The notes: generated by a model not told the origin, from the sequence alone. A DNA stretch of 64,000 bases from Amycolatopsis sp. (GCF_025464955.1 NZ_JAODNM010000131.1:34704-98703); one strand, 5' to 3'. Counted from the first letter of the stretch, positions 1-10,500 are shown. Program-made: numbers and translations.

Positions 1-115
1 CGGCCTGGTCCGTCCTGGCGACGTGCCGTAGGCGACGAGGTCAGGTGTCGCGTCGGTGCTATGCCCGTGGCGTAACACCGGTGTCTCCGAGCAATCCGGC
101 GGCATAATTCTCGAC

Positions 116-408
116 ATGTTGCCTTTCACCGATAAACCAGGACCGGCGGCCTGGCGCGGCGGCGACATCGCTGACAGTCCGCAGTGGCGAATCGAGCTGG
201 ATGGGCAGAACCGGGCCGAACTATCGACCGCCATCGATCACGTGGTGACAACGATCCTCGCCTCGTCCTCACCATGGACCTGCGTCCTGGCGACAGGCAG
301 TTCCTCAACAACCACGTGACCATGCACAGCCGCACCGCATACCAGGATGATCCGGACCCGGCGCGCCACCGCGATCTCATCCGACTCTGGCTCGACGGAC
401 CGGTCTGA
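116..408 (+). pseudogene. TauD/TfdA-family dioxygenase remnant with large internal deletion
   Basis: The first ~45 codons (MLPFTDKPGPAAWRGGD..., ending near AIDHVVTT) resemble the N-terminus of TauD/TfdA-like Fe(II)/2-oxoglutarate dioxygenases. From about position 255, in another frame, comes the typical C-terminal end of the same family (TMDLRPGDRQFLNN, HSRTAY, RLWLDGPV, stop at 408). The family is usually 300-350 residues. Here only about 95 codons remain, so some 200-250 codons are missing, including the HxD iron-binding motif, and the two ends are out of frame. Seen: two family ends in two frames. Inferred: an internal deletion killed the gene. An assembly collapse is the alternative. Confidence 0.7.
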
Positions 409-488
409 CGGGCCACCCGGACAGCTGTATCGTCTTTCCCAAGTCAGATGCGCTAGGGTGGCGGCAGATACCCCCCGGAAGGAAACCC

Positions 489-812
489 ATGCCTGTAGTC
501 ATCGCCCGGTTGGCGCCGAAACCCGAACGACGCCAGGACGTCCTGGACCTCTACACCGAAACCATTCCCCAGATTCACGCCGAACCGGGCTGCGAGCTGT
601 TCGCCCTGCACACCGACGGGAACGAGTTCTTCATCGTCGAACACTGGGCCACGGAAGAGGACTTCCAAGCCCACGTCCGCGGTCCTGTACTGGCCACGAT
701 CAGGAAAGTCCTCGCCGAGGCGCTGGCCAAGCCGTCCGAGATCAACCGGGTCGACAGCATTCCCCTGGGTGAAGCCACCAAAGGCGTGCTCAGGCCGACT
801 GGCGGCGAGTGA
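489..812 (+). CDS. Putative quinol monooxygenase (ABM/YgiN-like family)
   Basis: A 107-residue protein with the layout of the antibiotic biosynthesis monooxygenase (ABM) fold: VVIARLAPKPERRQDVLDLY at the start, then EPGCELFALHTD and FFIVEHWATEEDFQAHV. Members are small dimeric ferredoxin-like proteins; some oxidise quinols or polyketide intermediates without cofactor, others have no known role. The start is supported by an upstream GGAAGG. The 3' end overlaps the convergent membrane-protein gene by 23 bases. No substrate can be inferred from the neighbours. Confidence 0.85.
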   Translation: MPVVIARLAPKPERRQDVLDLYTETIPQIHAEPGCELFALHTDGNEFFIVEHWATEEDFQAHVRGPVLATIRKVLAEALAKPSEINRVDSIPLGEATKGVLRPTGGE

Positions 813-1344
813 GCGCGAGGTACTCGCGAGCCGCGAAAGTGACGCTGCCGCCGAGAAGAACGACACCGGAGAGCACGCCGCTGACAAACGGCGTCCAGGC
901 GACAGCCGAGGTCGCGACCATGGCGAGGCCGGCCGCGCCCAGCAGCATCAGCGCGATCCCCGGAATCAGCATCCGGCGCTGCTCCCACATCACCGCGAAC
1001 GGGACGAAGTGGAGGCCGACGACAAAGGCGATCCACGCGACCCCGGTCTCCGCTGGGGCGTCCACCGCGCGGAAAACGACGAAGCCCGCGACCAGAAGCA
1101 CGATCTCGCCCGCGACGACCAGCCGGTAGTTCCGGCCGAACATGGTCGGCCTGGTGTCCGCGGGAACGTCGATACCCTTACGTAGCAAGAAAACGAAGAT
1201 CGCCACTACGGCGGCCAACGCCACGCAGGCCAGGACGCTCAGCGGCACACCGACCGCCGAACTCAGTGGCGCATGCGCATTGACGAGCACGAACACGACA
1301 CCGAAAACGGCGCCGACGAGTAGTCCCCCCAGAAGCTGTCGCAT
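790..1344 (-). CDS. Small integral membrane protein, unknown function
   Basis: A 184-residue hydrophobic protein with about five or six predicted membrane segments (near residues 5-22, 32-53, 78-96, 104-120, 128-147 and 151-170). A short charged stretch, RKGIDVPADTRPTMFGRNYR, lies between segments two and three. I do not recognise a named family, although similar small membrane proteins are common in actinomycetes. The gene starts 9 bases after the stop of the broken MFS gene and could be co-transcribed with it. It overlaps the convergent monooxygenase gene at its 3' end. Confidence 0.75.
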   Translation of the reverse strand: MRQLLGGLLVGAVFGVVFVLVNAHAPLSSAVGVPLSVLACVALAAVVAIFVFLLRKGIDVPADTRPTMFGRNYRLVVAGEIVLLVAGFVVFRAVDAPAETGVAWIAFVVGLHFVPFAVMWEQRRMLIPGIALMLLGAAGLAMVATSAVAWTPFVSGVLSGVVLLGGSVTFAAREYLALTRRQSA

Positions 1345-1353
1345 GCGGCGAGA

Positions 1354-2534
1354 TTACCGCAGGGCCGGAGCTTCGGGCAGGTCACGGTGGTGCCGGACGG
1401 GTCCGGCGGCCAGTCGCAGGCTCGCGAGCACGAACACCGAGGCCATGACCCACAAGGCCACTCGGTCGCCGCAGGCGGTGGCGAGCCCACCGGCGAGGAC
1501 AGCGCCCAACGGGATCGCGCTGTAGGTGACGACCAACATGCACGCGGTCACCCGGCCACGCAACCGCGGCGGGCAGTAGGCCTGCCGGAAGCCCGCGATG
1601 ATGACGCTCATCGCGGCCACACTGAACCCGGTCCCTAGCGCGCCGGCAGACATCAGCAGCACCCCGGGCCCTTGCGTGGTCAGCGGGTACAGGAACGCGA
1701 ACGGTGCGCCGGCCAGCGAGCAGAGGACGATCCCGCGTGCCGTACCGAACTTTTTCGCGATCCGCCTGGCATCGCACGCACCCGCGACACCGCCGACGCT
1801 GCTGCCCGCGATGACAACACCGACAGTGCCGGGCGCGACCCGCAGATCCGTCACCAGAACGACGATCTGGACCGTCCCCACCCCGGTCAGCCCGAGATTT
1901 CCGCAAGCAGCGAACGTGCTCAGGGACCGGAGAAACGGATCTCCCAGAACAAACCGGAGACCGTCGACAACCTGGCCGCGTCCACGAACAACGCGGTCGC
2001 CGGGCCGAGCAGTTGGGCCAGCAGACCGCCCAGCCCCCGGCCGGCGATCCGGGCGCCCTGCTCGCTGCCCTGCAGCTTCGAATTCCCCTCCAGCAGGTCT
2101 TCCCGCGCGACCAGCGATGGCAGGAGCGCGCGGTAGGCGGTCGAAAAGAACACCGACGCCGTCCCGCCGAGCAAAGCCACGACCATCAACAAGGGCAGGG
2201 ACAACACGCCCAGCCATGCCGCGACGGGGATGCCGGCGAACAGGGCCAGCGACACGAAGTCAGCCGCCAGCATGATCGGCCGGCGGCACAGCCGGTCGAC
2301 CCACGCGCCCGCCGGCAGCCCGATCACCAGCCACGGCAGCCAAGCGGCCGCGTTCAGCACGCCCACGGCGAGCGGGTTCGCGCCCAGCAAAGTCACTGCC
2401 GTCAACGGCATCACGACCGTGGTCACCGTGTTGCCGAGCGAACTGGTGGTTTCCCCCAGCCACAGCAGCCGGAAGTCTCGCTGTGCCAGCAATCCCCACG
2501 GCCGCTTGCCCTCGACGACGTTCCCTGCCCCCAT
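1354..2534 (-). pseudogene. MFS transporter (MFS_3/EntS-like) broken by an internal deletion
   Basis: The 5' part (from ATG at 2534: MGAGNVVEGKRPWGLL, LLWLGETTSSLGN, GAWVDRLCRRP) is the N-terminal half of an EntS-like efflux MFS protein and runs to about LLGPATALFVDA near 1990. The reading then jumps frame: VDGLRFVLGDPFLRSL begins the C-terminal half, which continues to a stop at 1354. Related proteins have roughly 35-40 residues between these blocks; here they are missing. The combined length (~390 codons) is short of the usual ~410-430. The lesion lies at about 1965-1995. A sequencing or assembly error cannot be excluded. Confidence 0.75.
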
Positions 2535-2607
2535 AATGCGATGCCTCCGGGTCCACAGTGGAGGAGGCGGCCACCGAGGACCAGGGTTCTTCACTCAGGG
2601 CGAAAAA

Positions 2608-3621
2608 TCAGCGGTGGTGCACCCGGGTCGAATCGCGGACGACGAGTTCGGGGCGGTACACCACGTTCTCGTGGACGTGGGGTTCGTCGTGGCCGGCGGT
2701 TTCGGCGATGAGCAGCTCCGCGGCGGTCTGGCCGAGCTTGGCCGCGGGCTGGCGGACCGACGTGAGCGGCACCGCGGCCGCTGCGGCGAACTCGATGTCG
2801 TCGTAACCGACGATCGCCATCTCCCCCGGCACTCGAACACCCGCGGCGACCATCGCCTGCAGTACCCCGAGCGCGAGCAGGTCGTTGGCGCAGAAGACGG
2901 CGGTGGGCCGGGGGCTGATGCCGAGGATGCGCGCGCCCGCGTCCCGCCCGGACGCGACGTCGAGGCCGCTCACCTCCAGCACCGAGAGCCTGCGGCCAGG
3001 CGCCGGAGCGGCGGCGAGCGCGGCGCGGACGCCCTGCTCGCGGTCGCGGCACTGTGCCAGCAGGGCTGGCCCGTTGACGAACGCGATCGCCTGGTGGCCG
3101 GTCTCCAGCAGGTGGTTCGCGGCGAGCGTGCCGCCGACGACGTCGTCCACAGACACCGAGCAGGCCTCGCTGGTCGGCACCGTGCGGTCGACGAAGACGA
3201 ACGGGATCCCGCTGCGCCGGAACGCCGACAGGCTGCCGCCCGCGGTGTCCACCGGACTGAGCAGCACCCCGCGCACGCGGTGTTCCGCGAGCATCGACAG
3301 GTACGACGCCTCTCGATCGGTCCGCTGGCCGCTGTTGCAGGTGATCATGTTGAGGCCCTCGTCGTGCGCGGCCTGTTCGGCGCCGCGGGCGATGTCGACG
3401 AAGAACGGGTTCCCCAGGTCGAGGACGAGCAGCGCGAGAGTGCGGCTGTGGCCGGCGCGCAGCTGCCGGGCCGACTCGTCACGGACGTACCCGAGCTCTT
3501 CGATGACCGACTGCACGCGCGTTCTCGTCGCCACCGAAACCACGTGCGGGCGGTTGACCACATTGGACACGGTGCCGATCGACACGCCGGCCATGGTCGC
3601 CACGTCCTTGATCCCGACCAT
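2608..3621 (-). CDS. LacI-family transcriptional regulator
   Basis: A 337-residue regulator. Residues 1-50 form the LacI helix-turn-helix (VGIKDVATMAGVSIGTVSNVVNRP) with the hinge helix, followed by a periplasmic-binding-protein-like effector domain (LALLVLDLGNPFF, AVFCANDLLALGVLQA, AIVGYDDIEFAAAA). The ATG at 3621 is chosen because the HTH begins at once; upstream in-frame codons show no conservation. A perfect palindrome of the GAAACGTTTC type lies 42 bases upstream, so autoregulation is likely. The divergent neighbour is a sugar-binding lipoprotein, so the effector is probably a sugar imported by that system. Confidence 0.93.
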   Translation of the reverse strand: MVGIKDVATMAGVSIGTVSNVVNRPHVVSVATRTRVQSVIEELGYVRDESARQLRAGHSRTLALLVLDLGNPFFVDIARGAEQAAHDEGLNMITCNSGQRTDREASYLSMLAEHRVRGVLLSPVDTAGGSLSAFRRSGIPFVFVDRTVPTSEACSVSVDDVVGGTLAANHLLETGHQAIAFVNGPALLAQCRDREQGVRAALAAAPAPGRRLSVLEVSGLDVASGRDAGARILGISPRPTAVFCANDLLALGVLQAMVAAGVRVPGEMAIVGYDDIEFAAAAAVPLTSVRQPAAKLGQTAAELLIAETAGHDEPHVHENVVYRPELVVRDSTRVHHR

Positions 3622-3662
3622 CGCTGTCCCCACTGTCCGGTGCCGCGACGAACGATAACACA

Positions 3663-3684
3663 CCTTGTGAAACGTTTCACAAGG
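3663..3684. promoter_or_regulatory. Perfect 22-bp palindromic operator for the LacI regulator
   Basis: Every base pairs across the centre between 3673 and 3674; the core is TTGTGAAACGTTTCACAA. GAAACGTTTC with a central CG is the classic LacI/GalR-family operator core. The site lies just upstream of the LacI gene and between it and the divergent lipoprotein gene. Binding by this regulator is inferred, not shown. Confidence 0.8.
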
Positions 3685-3806
3685 GGACCATCCGCATGTC
3701 GCCACGCGTTCGGGGCGACCTTAGCGTACCAAGTTCGTCACACGCGCGCGCGAAATGCACTTGAGTGGACGTACGGCGCACTCGAGTGCGCTCGACGAGG
3801 CGCGTG

Positions 3807-3825
3807 CGGTGAAACGTTTTTACCG
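3807..3825. promoter_or_regulatory. Second, degenerate GAAACGTTT operator upstream of the sugar-binding lipoprotein
   Basis: CGGTGAAACGTTTTTACCG repeats the left half-site of the palindrome at 3663-3684 (GTGAAACGTTT), with an imperfect right half. It lies 55 bases upstream of the lipoprotein start, where a repressor site would be expected. It suggests the LacI protein controls both divergent genes. Confidence 0.6.
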
Positions 3826-3879
3826 TGGGGCGGGGACTGTGCGAGAATGGGGCAGCCGCGATCCCCGGGGGAGGCTAAC

Positions 3880-5169
3880 GTGCCCAGTCGCCTTCGTTCG
3901 CTGGCCGGGGTGGCTCTGCTTGCCTGCGGCCTGCTCACCGCCTGCACATCGCCCAGCGGAACGACGATCAACCTCTACATTTCGCCGGAGAACAACCTCC
4001 AGACCGTGGTTGACCGGTGCAACACCGCCGCCGGCGGGCGCTACCGGATCGTCTACAACAAGCTTCCGCGCGACGCCGACGGGCAGCGTGAGCAGATGGT
4101 CCGACGGCTCGCCGCCGGGGACTCCTCATTGGACATCCTCGGCCTGGATGTCACCTGGGTGCCGGAGTTCGCCGAAGCCGGCTGGATCGACGAATGGACC
4201 GGCGCCGACAAGGCCGCAGCCACTCGCGACGTCCTCCCCGGGCCGCTGGCGACGGCCCAATGGGACGGGAAACTCTACGGCGCGACGAAGAACACCAACG
4301 TGCAGCTGCTCTGGTACGACGACCGCGTCACGCCGAAACCGCCGTCCACATTCGACGACATGATGCGGCAGGCGCAGCAGCTCAACACCGCCGGGAAACC
4401 GCACCAGGTCCTGTTCACCGGAGCCCAGTACGAGGGTCTCGTCGTCTTCTACAACACGCTCGTCGCGTCGGCGGGCGGCCACATCCTGTCCGATGACGGC
4501 AAGTCGGTGGTCATGGACGCCGGCGCGGTCAACGCACTGGCCCTGCTGAAGACGCTGACCACTACCGGCATCACCAACGCTTCGCTGTCGAACCAGAAAG
4601 AAGACCAGGTCCGCCAGTCGTTCCAACGCGGTGAAGGCGCCTTCGAGCTGAACTGGCCGTACGTGTACGCCTCCTACGGCCATGAGAAGCCGCAGGAGCT
4701 CAATCACCTGAAGTGGACGCGGTATCCGTCCGTCGTACCCGGAACTCCGAGCCGGGTGACCATCGGCGGTTACAACCTCGCCATCAGCACGTACTCGCCG
4801 CACAAACCCGAAGCGTTCGAAGCGGCACTCTGCCTGCGCAACGCGACAAGCCAGAAGTACCAGGCCCTCGAGGGCGGCCTGCCGCCGAGCCTCGCGTCGG
4901 TCTACGACGACACCACTCCCCTGGACCCCGCGAAACCCTTCGACGCCAAGGCCAACCCCACGATGGCGAGCCAGTTCCCGATGAAGGCCGACATCCGCGC
5001 GGCGCTGCTCAACGCGGCTGTCCGGCCGCTGACCCCGGCGTACCAGACGCTCTCGACGGTGATCGCCAAGGTACTGTCGCCGCCTTCGGACATCGATCCG
5101 CAAGCCACCGCGGACGAGCTGCGCGCCAAGCTCGCCGACGCACTCGACTCGAAGGGCATCGTGCCCTAG
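3880..5169 (+). CDS. Sugar ABC transporter substrate-binding lipoprotein
   Basis: A 429-residue extracytoplasmic binding protein (SBP_bac_1, trehalose/maltose type). The N-terminal signal peptide ends in a lipobox (GLLTAC), so the protein should be lipid-anchored outside the membrane. Family marks include DILGLDVTWVPEFAEAGWIDEWT, LYGATKNTNVQLLWYDD and GGYNLAIS. The GTG at 3880 is chosen for its GGGGGAGG ribosome site and because the signal peptide starts there. No permease or ATPase genes lie beside it, so it is an orphan binding protein. Likely regulator: the divergent LacI protein. Confidence 0.9.
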   Translation: MPSRLRSLAGVALLACGLLTACTSPSGTTINLYISPENNLQTVVDRCNTAAGGRYRIVYNKLPRDADGQREQMVRRLAAGDSSLDILGLDVTWVPEFAEAGWIDEWTGADKAAATRDVLPGPLATAQWDGKLYGATKNTNVQLLWYDDRVTPKPPSTFDDMMRQAQQLNTAGKPHQVLFTGAQYEGLVVFYNTLVASAGGHILSDDGKSVVMDAGAVNALALLKTLTTTGITNASLSNQKEDQVRQSFQRGEGAFELNWPYVYASYGHEKPQELNHLKWTRYPSVVPGTPSRVTIGGYNLAISTYSPHKPEAFEAALCLRNATSQKYQALEGGLPPSLASVYDDTTPLDPAKPFDAKANPTMASQFPMKADIRAALLNAAVRPLTPAYQTLSTVIAKVLSPPSDIDPQATADELRAKLADALDSKGIVP

Positions 5170-5341
5170 TTCCGGATCGTCCACCGACTCGAGGAGTCAG
5201 CGACGAATGGCGTGGCGTGCGTCCCCGACGCGACGGTACGCATGCTTCGGCGTGGTGCTGTCTCCCTGGGTTCCGGCCAATCGGCAATTGTCACGCTTGT
5301 GGGTGACGTGCGCAAGGCGGATTCTGTCGGTGCCCCTCAGT

Positions 5342-6262
5342 ATGTTCGAACGCGTGATCGAACAAAGAAGACCTGAAGCGAAGTCGAGCCCAAACCCACC
5401 GGGGCTCGATGTCAACGCGCTGTTCGCGGTGGTTGTGGACGAACTGGACCAAGACGATGCCTTACGAGTGGTCCAGGCGATCGGACAGGCTCGGGCGATG
5501 CTGGACGCTGTCCGGCTGCGTGTGCTCGACCGGTTCTCCGCCCTACGTGGCGATGACGCATCCACCCGGAAGCTGGTGGCATCCACCGACAAGATCAGCA
5601 CCGCCAGGGCAAAGCTGGACCTCGCGCTGGCGCACGGGGTGAGGAAACGCCTTCCAGGTGTGTTCGCGGCGTTGGAGTCAGGACAGCTTGCAGGTGATCG
5701 CGTTGCCCAGATAGCCCGCGCTACCCACTCGTTGTCCATCACCCAATGCCGCAAAGTGGATCAGGCGCTGCTCCCCCAGGCGTGTGAGAAGACCCCCAGC
5801 CAGCTCGCTCATCTGCTGCGCGTTGTGATCGCGCAGATCGATCCGGTCGGCGTCGCCCGCCGGGCGGACCAACGCACAGCTCAGCGCCGGGTAACTGTGC
5901 GGCGGGGCACGGGTGGAATGTCGTGGCTGCGCGCGCTGCTGGACAGCGACGACGCTATCGCGGTGTCCAAGCGACTGGACGCTATCGCCCACGACGCCCA
6001 CAACGGCGGAGATCGTCGCTCTCTCGACGAGTTGCGGGCCGACACCGTCCTGGACCTCCTGTTGGAGACCGCGCCCAGCCGGGTCGTCACACACCTCCGT
6101 GTACCCCAAGCCGGGCACGACCCCTCACCCGGCTCGGCCGCCGACACCGAGACGGCCCGACCTCACCGAAGAGGCTCCCACCGATCCGGTCGAATGCCTT
6201 CCTCAGCAAACAAGACCACGCGCAGGCGTTCACGCAAAACCAAGGTCGGCAGGCGACGATGA
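5342..6262 (+). CDS. DUF222 (13E12-repeat-type) protein, C-terminally truncated
   Basis: A 306-codon frame from ATG at 5342 (MFERVIEQ). Residues ~20-250 match the DUF222 domain found in actinobacterial 13E12-repeat proteins (VVDELDQDDALRVVQAIGQARAMLDA, GQLAGDRVAQIARAT, DELRADTVLDLLL). The usual protein carries an HNH nuclease domain (a Cys/His-rich segment) after this. Here the sequence after VVTHLRVPQ becomes a low-complexity Arg/Pro/Thr tail and no HNH motif appears in any frame downstream. I infer a deletion or truncation that removed the nuclease. It could still be translated, but is probably non-functional. Confidence 0.6.
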   Translation: MFERVIEQRRPEAKSSPNPPGLDVNALFAVVVDELDQDDALRVVQAIGQARAMLDAVRLRVLDRFSALRGDDASTRKLVASTDKISTARAKLDLALAHGVRKRLPGVFAALESGQLAGDRVAQIARATHSLSITQCRKVDQALLPQACEKTPSQLAHLLRVVIAQIDPVGVARRADQRTAQRRVTVRRGTGGMSWLRALLDSDDAIAVSKRLDAIAHDAHNGGDRRSLDELRADTVLDLLLETAPSRVVTHLRVPQAGHDPSPGSAADTETARPHRRGSHRSGRMPSSANKTTRRRSRKTKVGRRR

Positions 6263-6553
6263 ACACGCTCGCCCGCGGCACTCCATGGGGATATGCACCA
6301 GACTCCTGCTGTCAAACGTTCCGTACGGTCCTTCCGGATCTATCCGCCGTACTCGCTGGGTTTGTACAACCGCAGCTGTGGCTTTGAACCATCGGAACGC
6401 CTGGAATCGGGATGGGATAGCTGAGAAGGCGGCCTTCACGAACAGTCTTAATGCCACGTGCCACACCCACAGCACCTGTCGCTGCCACCACAGGAACCCA
6501 GGCGCCCAAACGAAAGTCGTGGCTCCCAAACGCGCTTCTGGTTCTGCAGGGCG
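6263..6553. other. Intergenic stretch without a recognisable gene
   Basis: About 290 bases between the truncated DUF222 gene and the oxidoreductase. No frame shows a recognisable family, and no HNH remnant of the upstream gene was found. At its right edge, 6541-6572, the 16-mer GTTCTGCAGGGCGTCM is tandemly duplicated (6541-6556 and 6557-6572) across the oxidoreductase stop codon. Confidence 0.5.
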
Positions 6554-7444
6554 TCAGTTCTGCAGGGCGTCCGCCAGTTCGAGGAAGTGCGCGAGGAACT
6601 CCTCGGCGGGCACCGGGCCGGCGGGCCGTAGGACGAACTTCGTCAGCCCGCCTTCAAGGAAACCCTCGAGGAGGCGCCGAGCGTCCGCCCAGCTGCCGGC
6701 GACGAGGTCGGCTGGGTCGGTGTCGGGCGCGCGCCGCCGCGAGACGGCGGCGAGGTTGTCCGGGATACCACCGGGAGCGACGGCCAGGCTGAGGCCGTAG
6801 TGGTCGGCCTCGATCTCGCGTCCGGCGTCCGCGGCGGCCTCGCGGATGGCCACAACGGCCCGCCCGGCCTGTTCCGGTGTCAGGAAGCTCCCGAGCCAGC
6901 CGTCGGCGAGACATCCGACACGGCGAAGAGCTCCCGGTGCGCTGCCGCCCAGCCACAGGTCCAGCGGCTTCGCCGGACGGTCGCTGAGGCTTACCTTGTC
7001 GACGCTGAAGAACTCGCCCTCGAAGGAAACCTCGTCCTCGGACAGCAGCAGGCGGATCAGGCTCAGCGACTCGTCGAACACGTCACCTCGACGCCCTCTG
7101 GGCACGTCGAACAGCTCCCGCTCCGCCGGGCTCGCCGACTGGAGGCCGAACACCGGCAGAACCCGCTTGGGTGCCAGTCCCGCCAATGTCGCCAACTGCT
7201 TCGCCACCAAGACCGGATTGCGCCCCGGAAGCACCGAAACCCCGGTCCCCACTTTCAGCCGGCGCGTCCTCGCCAGCGCGTGGGTCATCCCGATCAGCGG
7301 GTCAACCGCGGCCGAATAGACGAGCTCAGGCAGCCACAGCGAGTCGACGCCGGTCTCTTCGAGCCTGTCGACGGCGTTCCCGAAACCGGTGACACCCACG
7401 TCGGCACCCAGCGACATCCCGAGCCGGACCTTCAGTTCACCCAT
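6554..7444 (-). CDS. LLM-class F420-dependent oxidoreductase
   Basis: A 296-residue TIM-barrel flavin/F420 oxidoreductase of the luciferase-like monooxygenase class. Marks: RLGMSLGADVGVTGFGNAVDRLEETGVDSLWLPE at the start, RRLKVGTGVSVLPGRNPVLVAKQLATL, and PLDLWLGGSAPGALRRVGCLADGW. The length is typical of single-domain F420-type members. It probably reduces or oxidises a small organic substrate using F420H2 in the cytoplasm; the substrate is unknown. A 16-base tandem duplication overlaps its stop codon. Confidence 0.9.
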   Translation of the reverse strand: MGELKVRLGMSLGADVGVTGFGNAVDRLEETGVDSLWLPELVYSAAVDPLIGMTHALARTRRLKVGTGVSVLPGRNPVLVAKQLATLAGLAPKRVLPVFGLQSASPAERELFDVPRGRRGDVFDESLSLIRLLLSEDEVSFEGEFFSVDKVSLSDRPAKPLDLWLGGSAPGALRRVGCLADGWLGSFLTPEQAGRAVVAIREAAADAGREIEADHYGLSLAVAPGGIPDNLAAVSRRRAPDTDPADLVAGSWADARRLLEGFLEGGLTKFVLRPAGPVPAEEFLAHFLELADALQN

Positions 7445-7577
7445 ACTCTCAGGTCTAGCACGAGTCTCCTGATCGGGCTTACGAGTCCATTTCGGGCGCT
7501 GGCCAGCCCCCTCGCCGAGGAAAGCGACCCTGATAGCTTGATAGCTTGGTCACGTCCGACTGCGAAGGAAGCAGTAG

Positions 7578-10500
7578 ATGAGCGTTGAGGTCCAAGACGG
7601 TGGCCGGGACGGCCGCCCTGGTTCCTCACCGGAGACCGCCCGTGTGAAGATCGAACTGCTCGGACCGGTCCGAGCGCGGCTCGGCGACACCGAGCTCACC
7701 CTCGGCTCAGCCCATCGCCGCGCGGTGCTGGCCGTGCTCGCGATGCGCGCCAACCAGGTCGTCTCCCGCGCCGAGCTGATCGACGCCGTCTGGGGCGAAG
7801 AGCCGCCCGCGAGCGCCAACGGCAGCATCTACACCTACATCTCCGGCCTTCGTGCCGCGCTGGAGCCGAACCGTTCGCGCCGCTCGGCCGCGCAGGTGCT
7901 GACGTCAGCCGGGTCGGGCTACCGGCTGCAGGTCGACGAGGACGCCGTCGACGTCTACCGGTTCGACGCGTTGAGGGACGAGGCCAAGCGGTGTCAGGCC
8001 GAGCGTGACACCGCAGGCGCGCGGAGAGCCCTCGATGGAGCTCTCGCTCTGTGGGACGGCGAAGCGCTTGAAGGGATCCCTGGCCCCTTCGCGGCATCGC
8101 AACGCGCTCGGCTCGCCGAGCTCCGACTGACCACGCTCGAACGTCGCGCGCAGGTCGTGCTCGACTCCGGCGGTCACCACGCGATCGTCGACGAGCTGTC
8201 GGTGCTGACGCGCGAAAACCCACTGCGCGAAGGCCTCCACAGTCTGCTTCTGCTGGCGCTGTACCGCGCGGGACGGCGGTCGGAGGCGCTCCGGGTGTTC
8301 CGGGACCTACGCTCGACCACGATCGAAACGCTGGGCACCGAGCCAGGCCCCGTCCTGACGGGCCTGAACGAGCAGATCCTCGCCGACGACCCCGCGCTGG
8401 GCCGGGCTCCGGAGACGCCGGGCGGCGCGGCGAAGCCGATCCCGATCGTCGGCAGGCCACACCCGAGCGGGCCGCGGGTCTTCGTCGGCAGAGAGACCGA
8501 GACGACCCTGCTGCTGGCAGCGGTCCGCGACGTCGCCACCGGCCAGGGGCGGTCCGTGTGGATCGAGGGAGAGCCCGGCATCGGCAAGTCCGCGCTGCTC
8601 GCCCACTGCCTCGCCGAAACGCCGGGTAGCCAGCTCGCGTGGGCATCGGCGGACGAGCTGGGACAGCGCTTTCCGCTGCGGGTCGTCCTCGACTGCCTCG
8701 ATGTCACCGCCCATTCCGCGGACCCGCGGCGGGCCAAGCTGGCGGCCGCGGCGAGGCAGTCGGAGAACGACCCCGGCGGCGAGTCGGTCCTGGTCGCGGC
8801 GGACGGCGTGGTCGCGCTGGTAGCCGCGCTGTGTGCCGAGGGCCCGCTGATCGTGGTGGCGGACGAACTGCAGTGGGCGGACCCGGCGAGCCTGGTCGTG
8901 TGGCAGCACCTGTCCCGCGAAACCCGGCGACTGCCGCTCCTCCTGATCGGCGCGTGCCGCCCGGTGCCGAGACGCCCCGAGCTGGAGCGGCTGCGGGCTG
9001 CGCTGCCCGAGACCGGTGCGGAGAACCTCGTCCTCGAACCGCTGCCGGACGCCGTCGTGCACGACCTGATCACCGGCATCACCGGGACGGCTCCCGGTCC
9101 GGCGTTGCTCGGTTTCGGCTTGAGCGCCGCCGGAAATCCCTTGTATGTCAAGGAAATCGTCGAGACGTTGACCAGGGAGGGCACGCTGGCAACCGGTGGT
9201 GCGCCCGGCCCCTCGGCCATCCCGTCCACGTTGGTCTCAATAGTCGCGCACCATCTGACGTTCCTGTCGGCGCGGACACTGGAGTCCTTGCGGTGGGCCG
9301 CGTTGTTCGGCGAAGCGTTCAGCGCCGGAGACCTGGCCGCGGCCCTTGGGTGGCCGGTGTCCAAGCTCGCCGACGTCATCGACGAAGCCCGCACGGCCGG
9401 AGTGTTCACCGAATCCCACGGGCGGCTCACCTTCCGGCATCCGCTGATCCGCCGCGCGCTCTACGACAAGACCCCGGCCGCGATCCGGGTCGCGCTGCAC
9501 CGCCAGCTCGCCGAAGCGCTCGCCAAGGCCGGTGCCCCGGCGGACCGCGTCGCCGAACAGCTCACCGCCGCTCAGGTGCCGATCGACCCGTGGGTGCGGG
9601 ACTGGCTGCTCGCGGAGGTCGGCGCGCTCGCGCCGCGGGCGCCGCTGGCCGCGACGCAGCTGCTGCGCCGGGCGATAAACTCGCGCTCGGTCACCGGAGA
9701 CGCCAAGGAGACACTGACCGCGACCATGGCCCGGCTGATGTTCTGGCTGGGCCGAGAGCCCGAGGCCGAGGCCGCCTACGTCGGCGCGCGGACGACCGAC
9801 AGCGAGCGAGCGGCGGAAATGCGCTGGATCCTCGCCCACATCCATTACCGCCGCGGCGACCTGCCCAAGGCGATCGCCGGGATCCAGGAAGCACTTCGCG
9901 ACGAAGACACCCCCGCCGAATGGCGGGAGAGGCACAATGCGCTGCTCACCTCGGTGCTGCCGGCCGGATCCCTCCTCTCGATCTTCCTGCCTCCGGCCGA
10001 CGCGGACGAAGCCAAGCCGGACCAGGGCGGCACGGGGCTCGACCGGGCGCTCGACGCCGTGTCCGCGGTGCCGGAGCTCGCGACCCTGCATCGGATGCTG
10101 CTCGACGACACGATGGCGTCGGTACGCGGGTTCGACCACCTCGACAGCACGCTGCGGTCGGTCCGCCAACCGGCCGTGTTGCCCGCCACCGGCAAGCCCG
10201 CCGCCGCACACAGCACCGCGCAGACGTACTGGCTCGGTCGTTGGGACGACATCCTCGCCGAGCTGACCACCGCCATCGGCAGCGGTTCGGCCATCGCGTC
10301 CTACGCGCTCGGTCCCCCCGGCTCGGCCCGGCTCATCAACGGCCTGGCCGCCCTGATCACGGGCCACCGGGGTCGTCCGGAGGAGGCGCGCGCGCACCTG
10401 CGGGCGGCCGGGGAGCAGCCAAGCCTCGAGCTGGCGGACACGGAAGGCGTCGACGTCGTGCTCGCAGCGAACGCGCTGATCGCCGAGCAACAGGACCGGC

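Noticed and set aside
2230..3879. In-frame upstream extension of the sugar-binding lipoprotein to position 2230
   Set aside because: It runs antisense through the LacI gene and would bury the signal peptide and lipobox. The GTG at 3880 with a strong ribosome site is the real start.
6230..6529. Small minus-strand frame in the gap after the DUF222 gene
   Set aside because: The translation is Trp/Arg-rich, has no ribosome site and no recognisable family; treated as non-coding.
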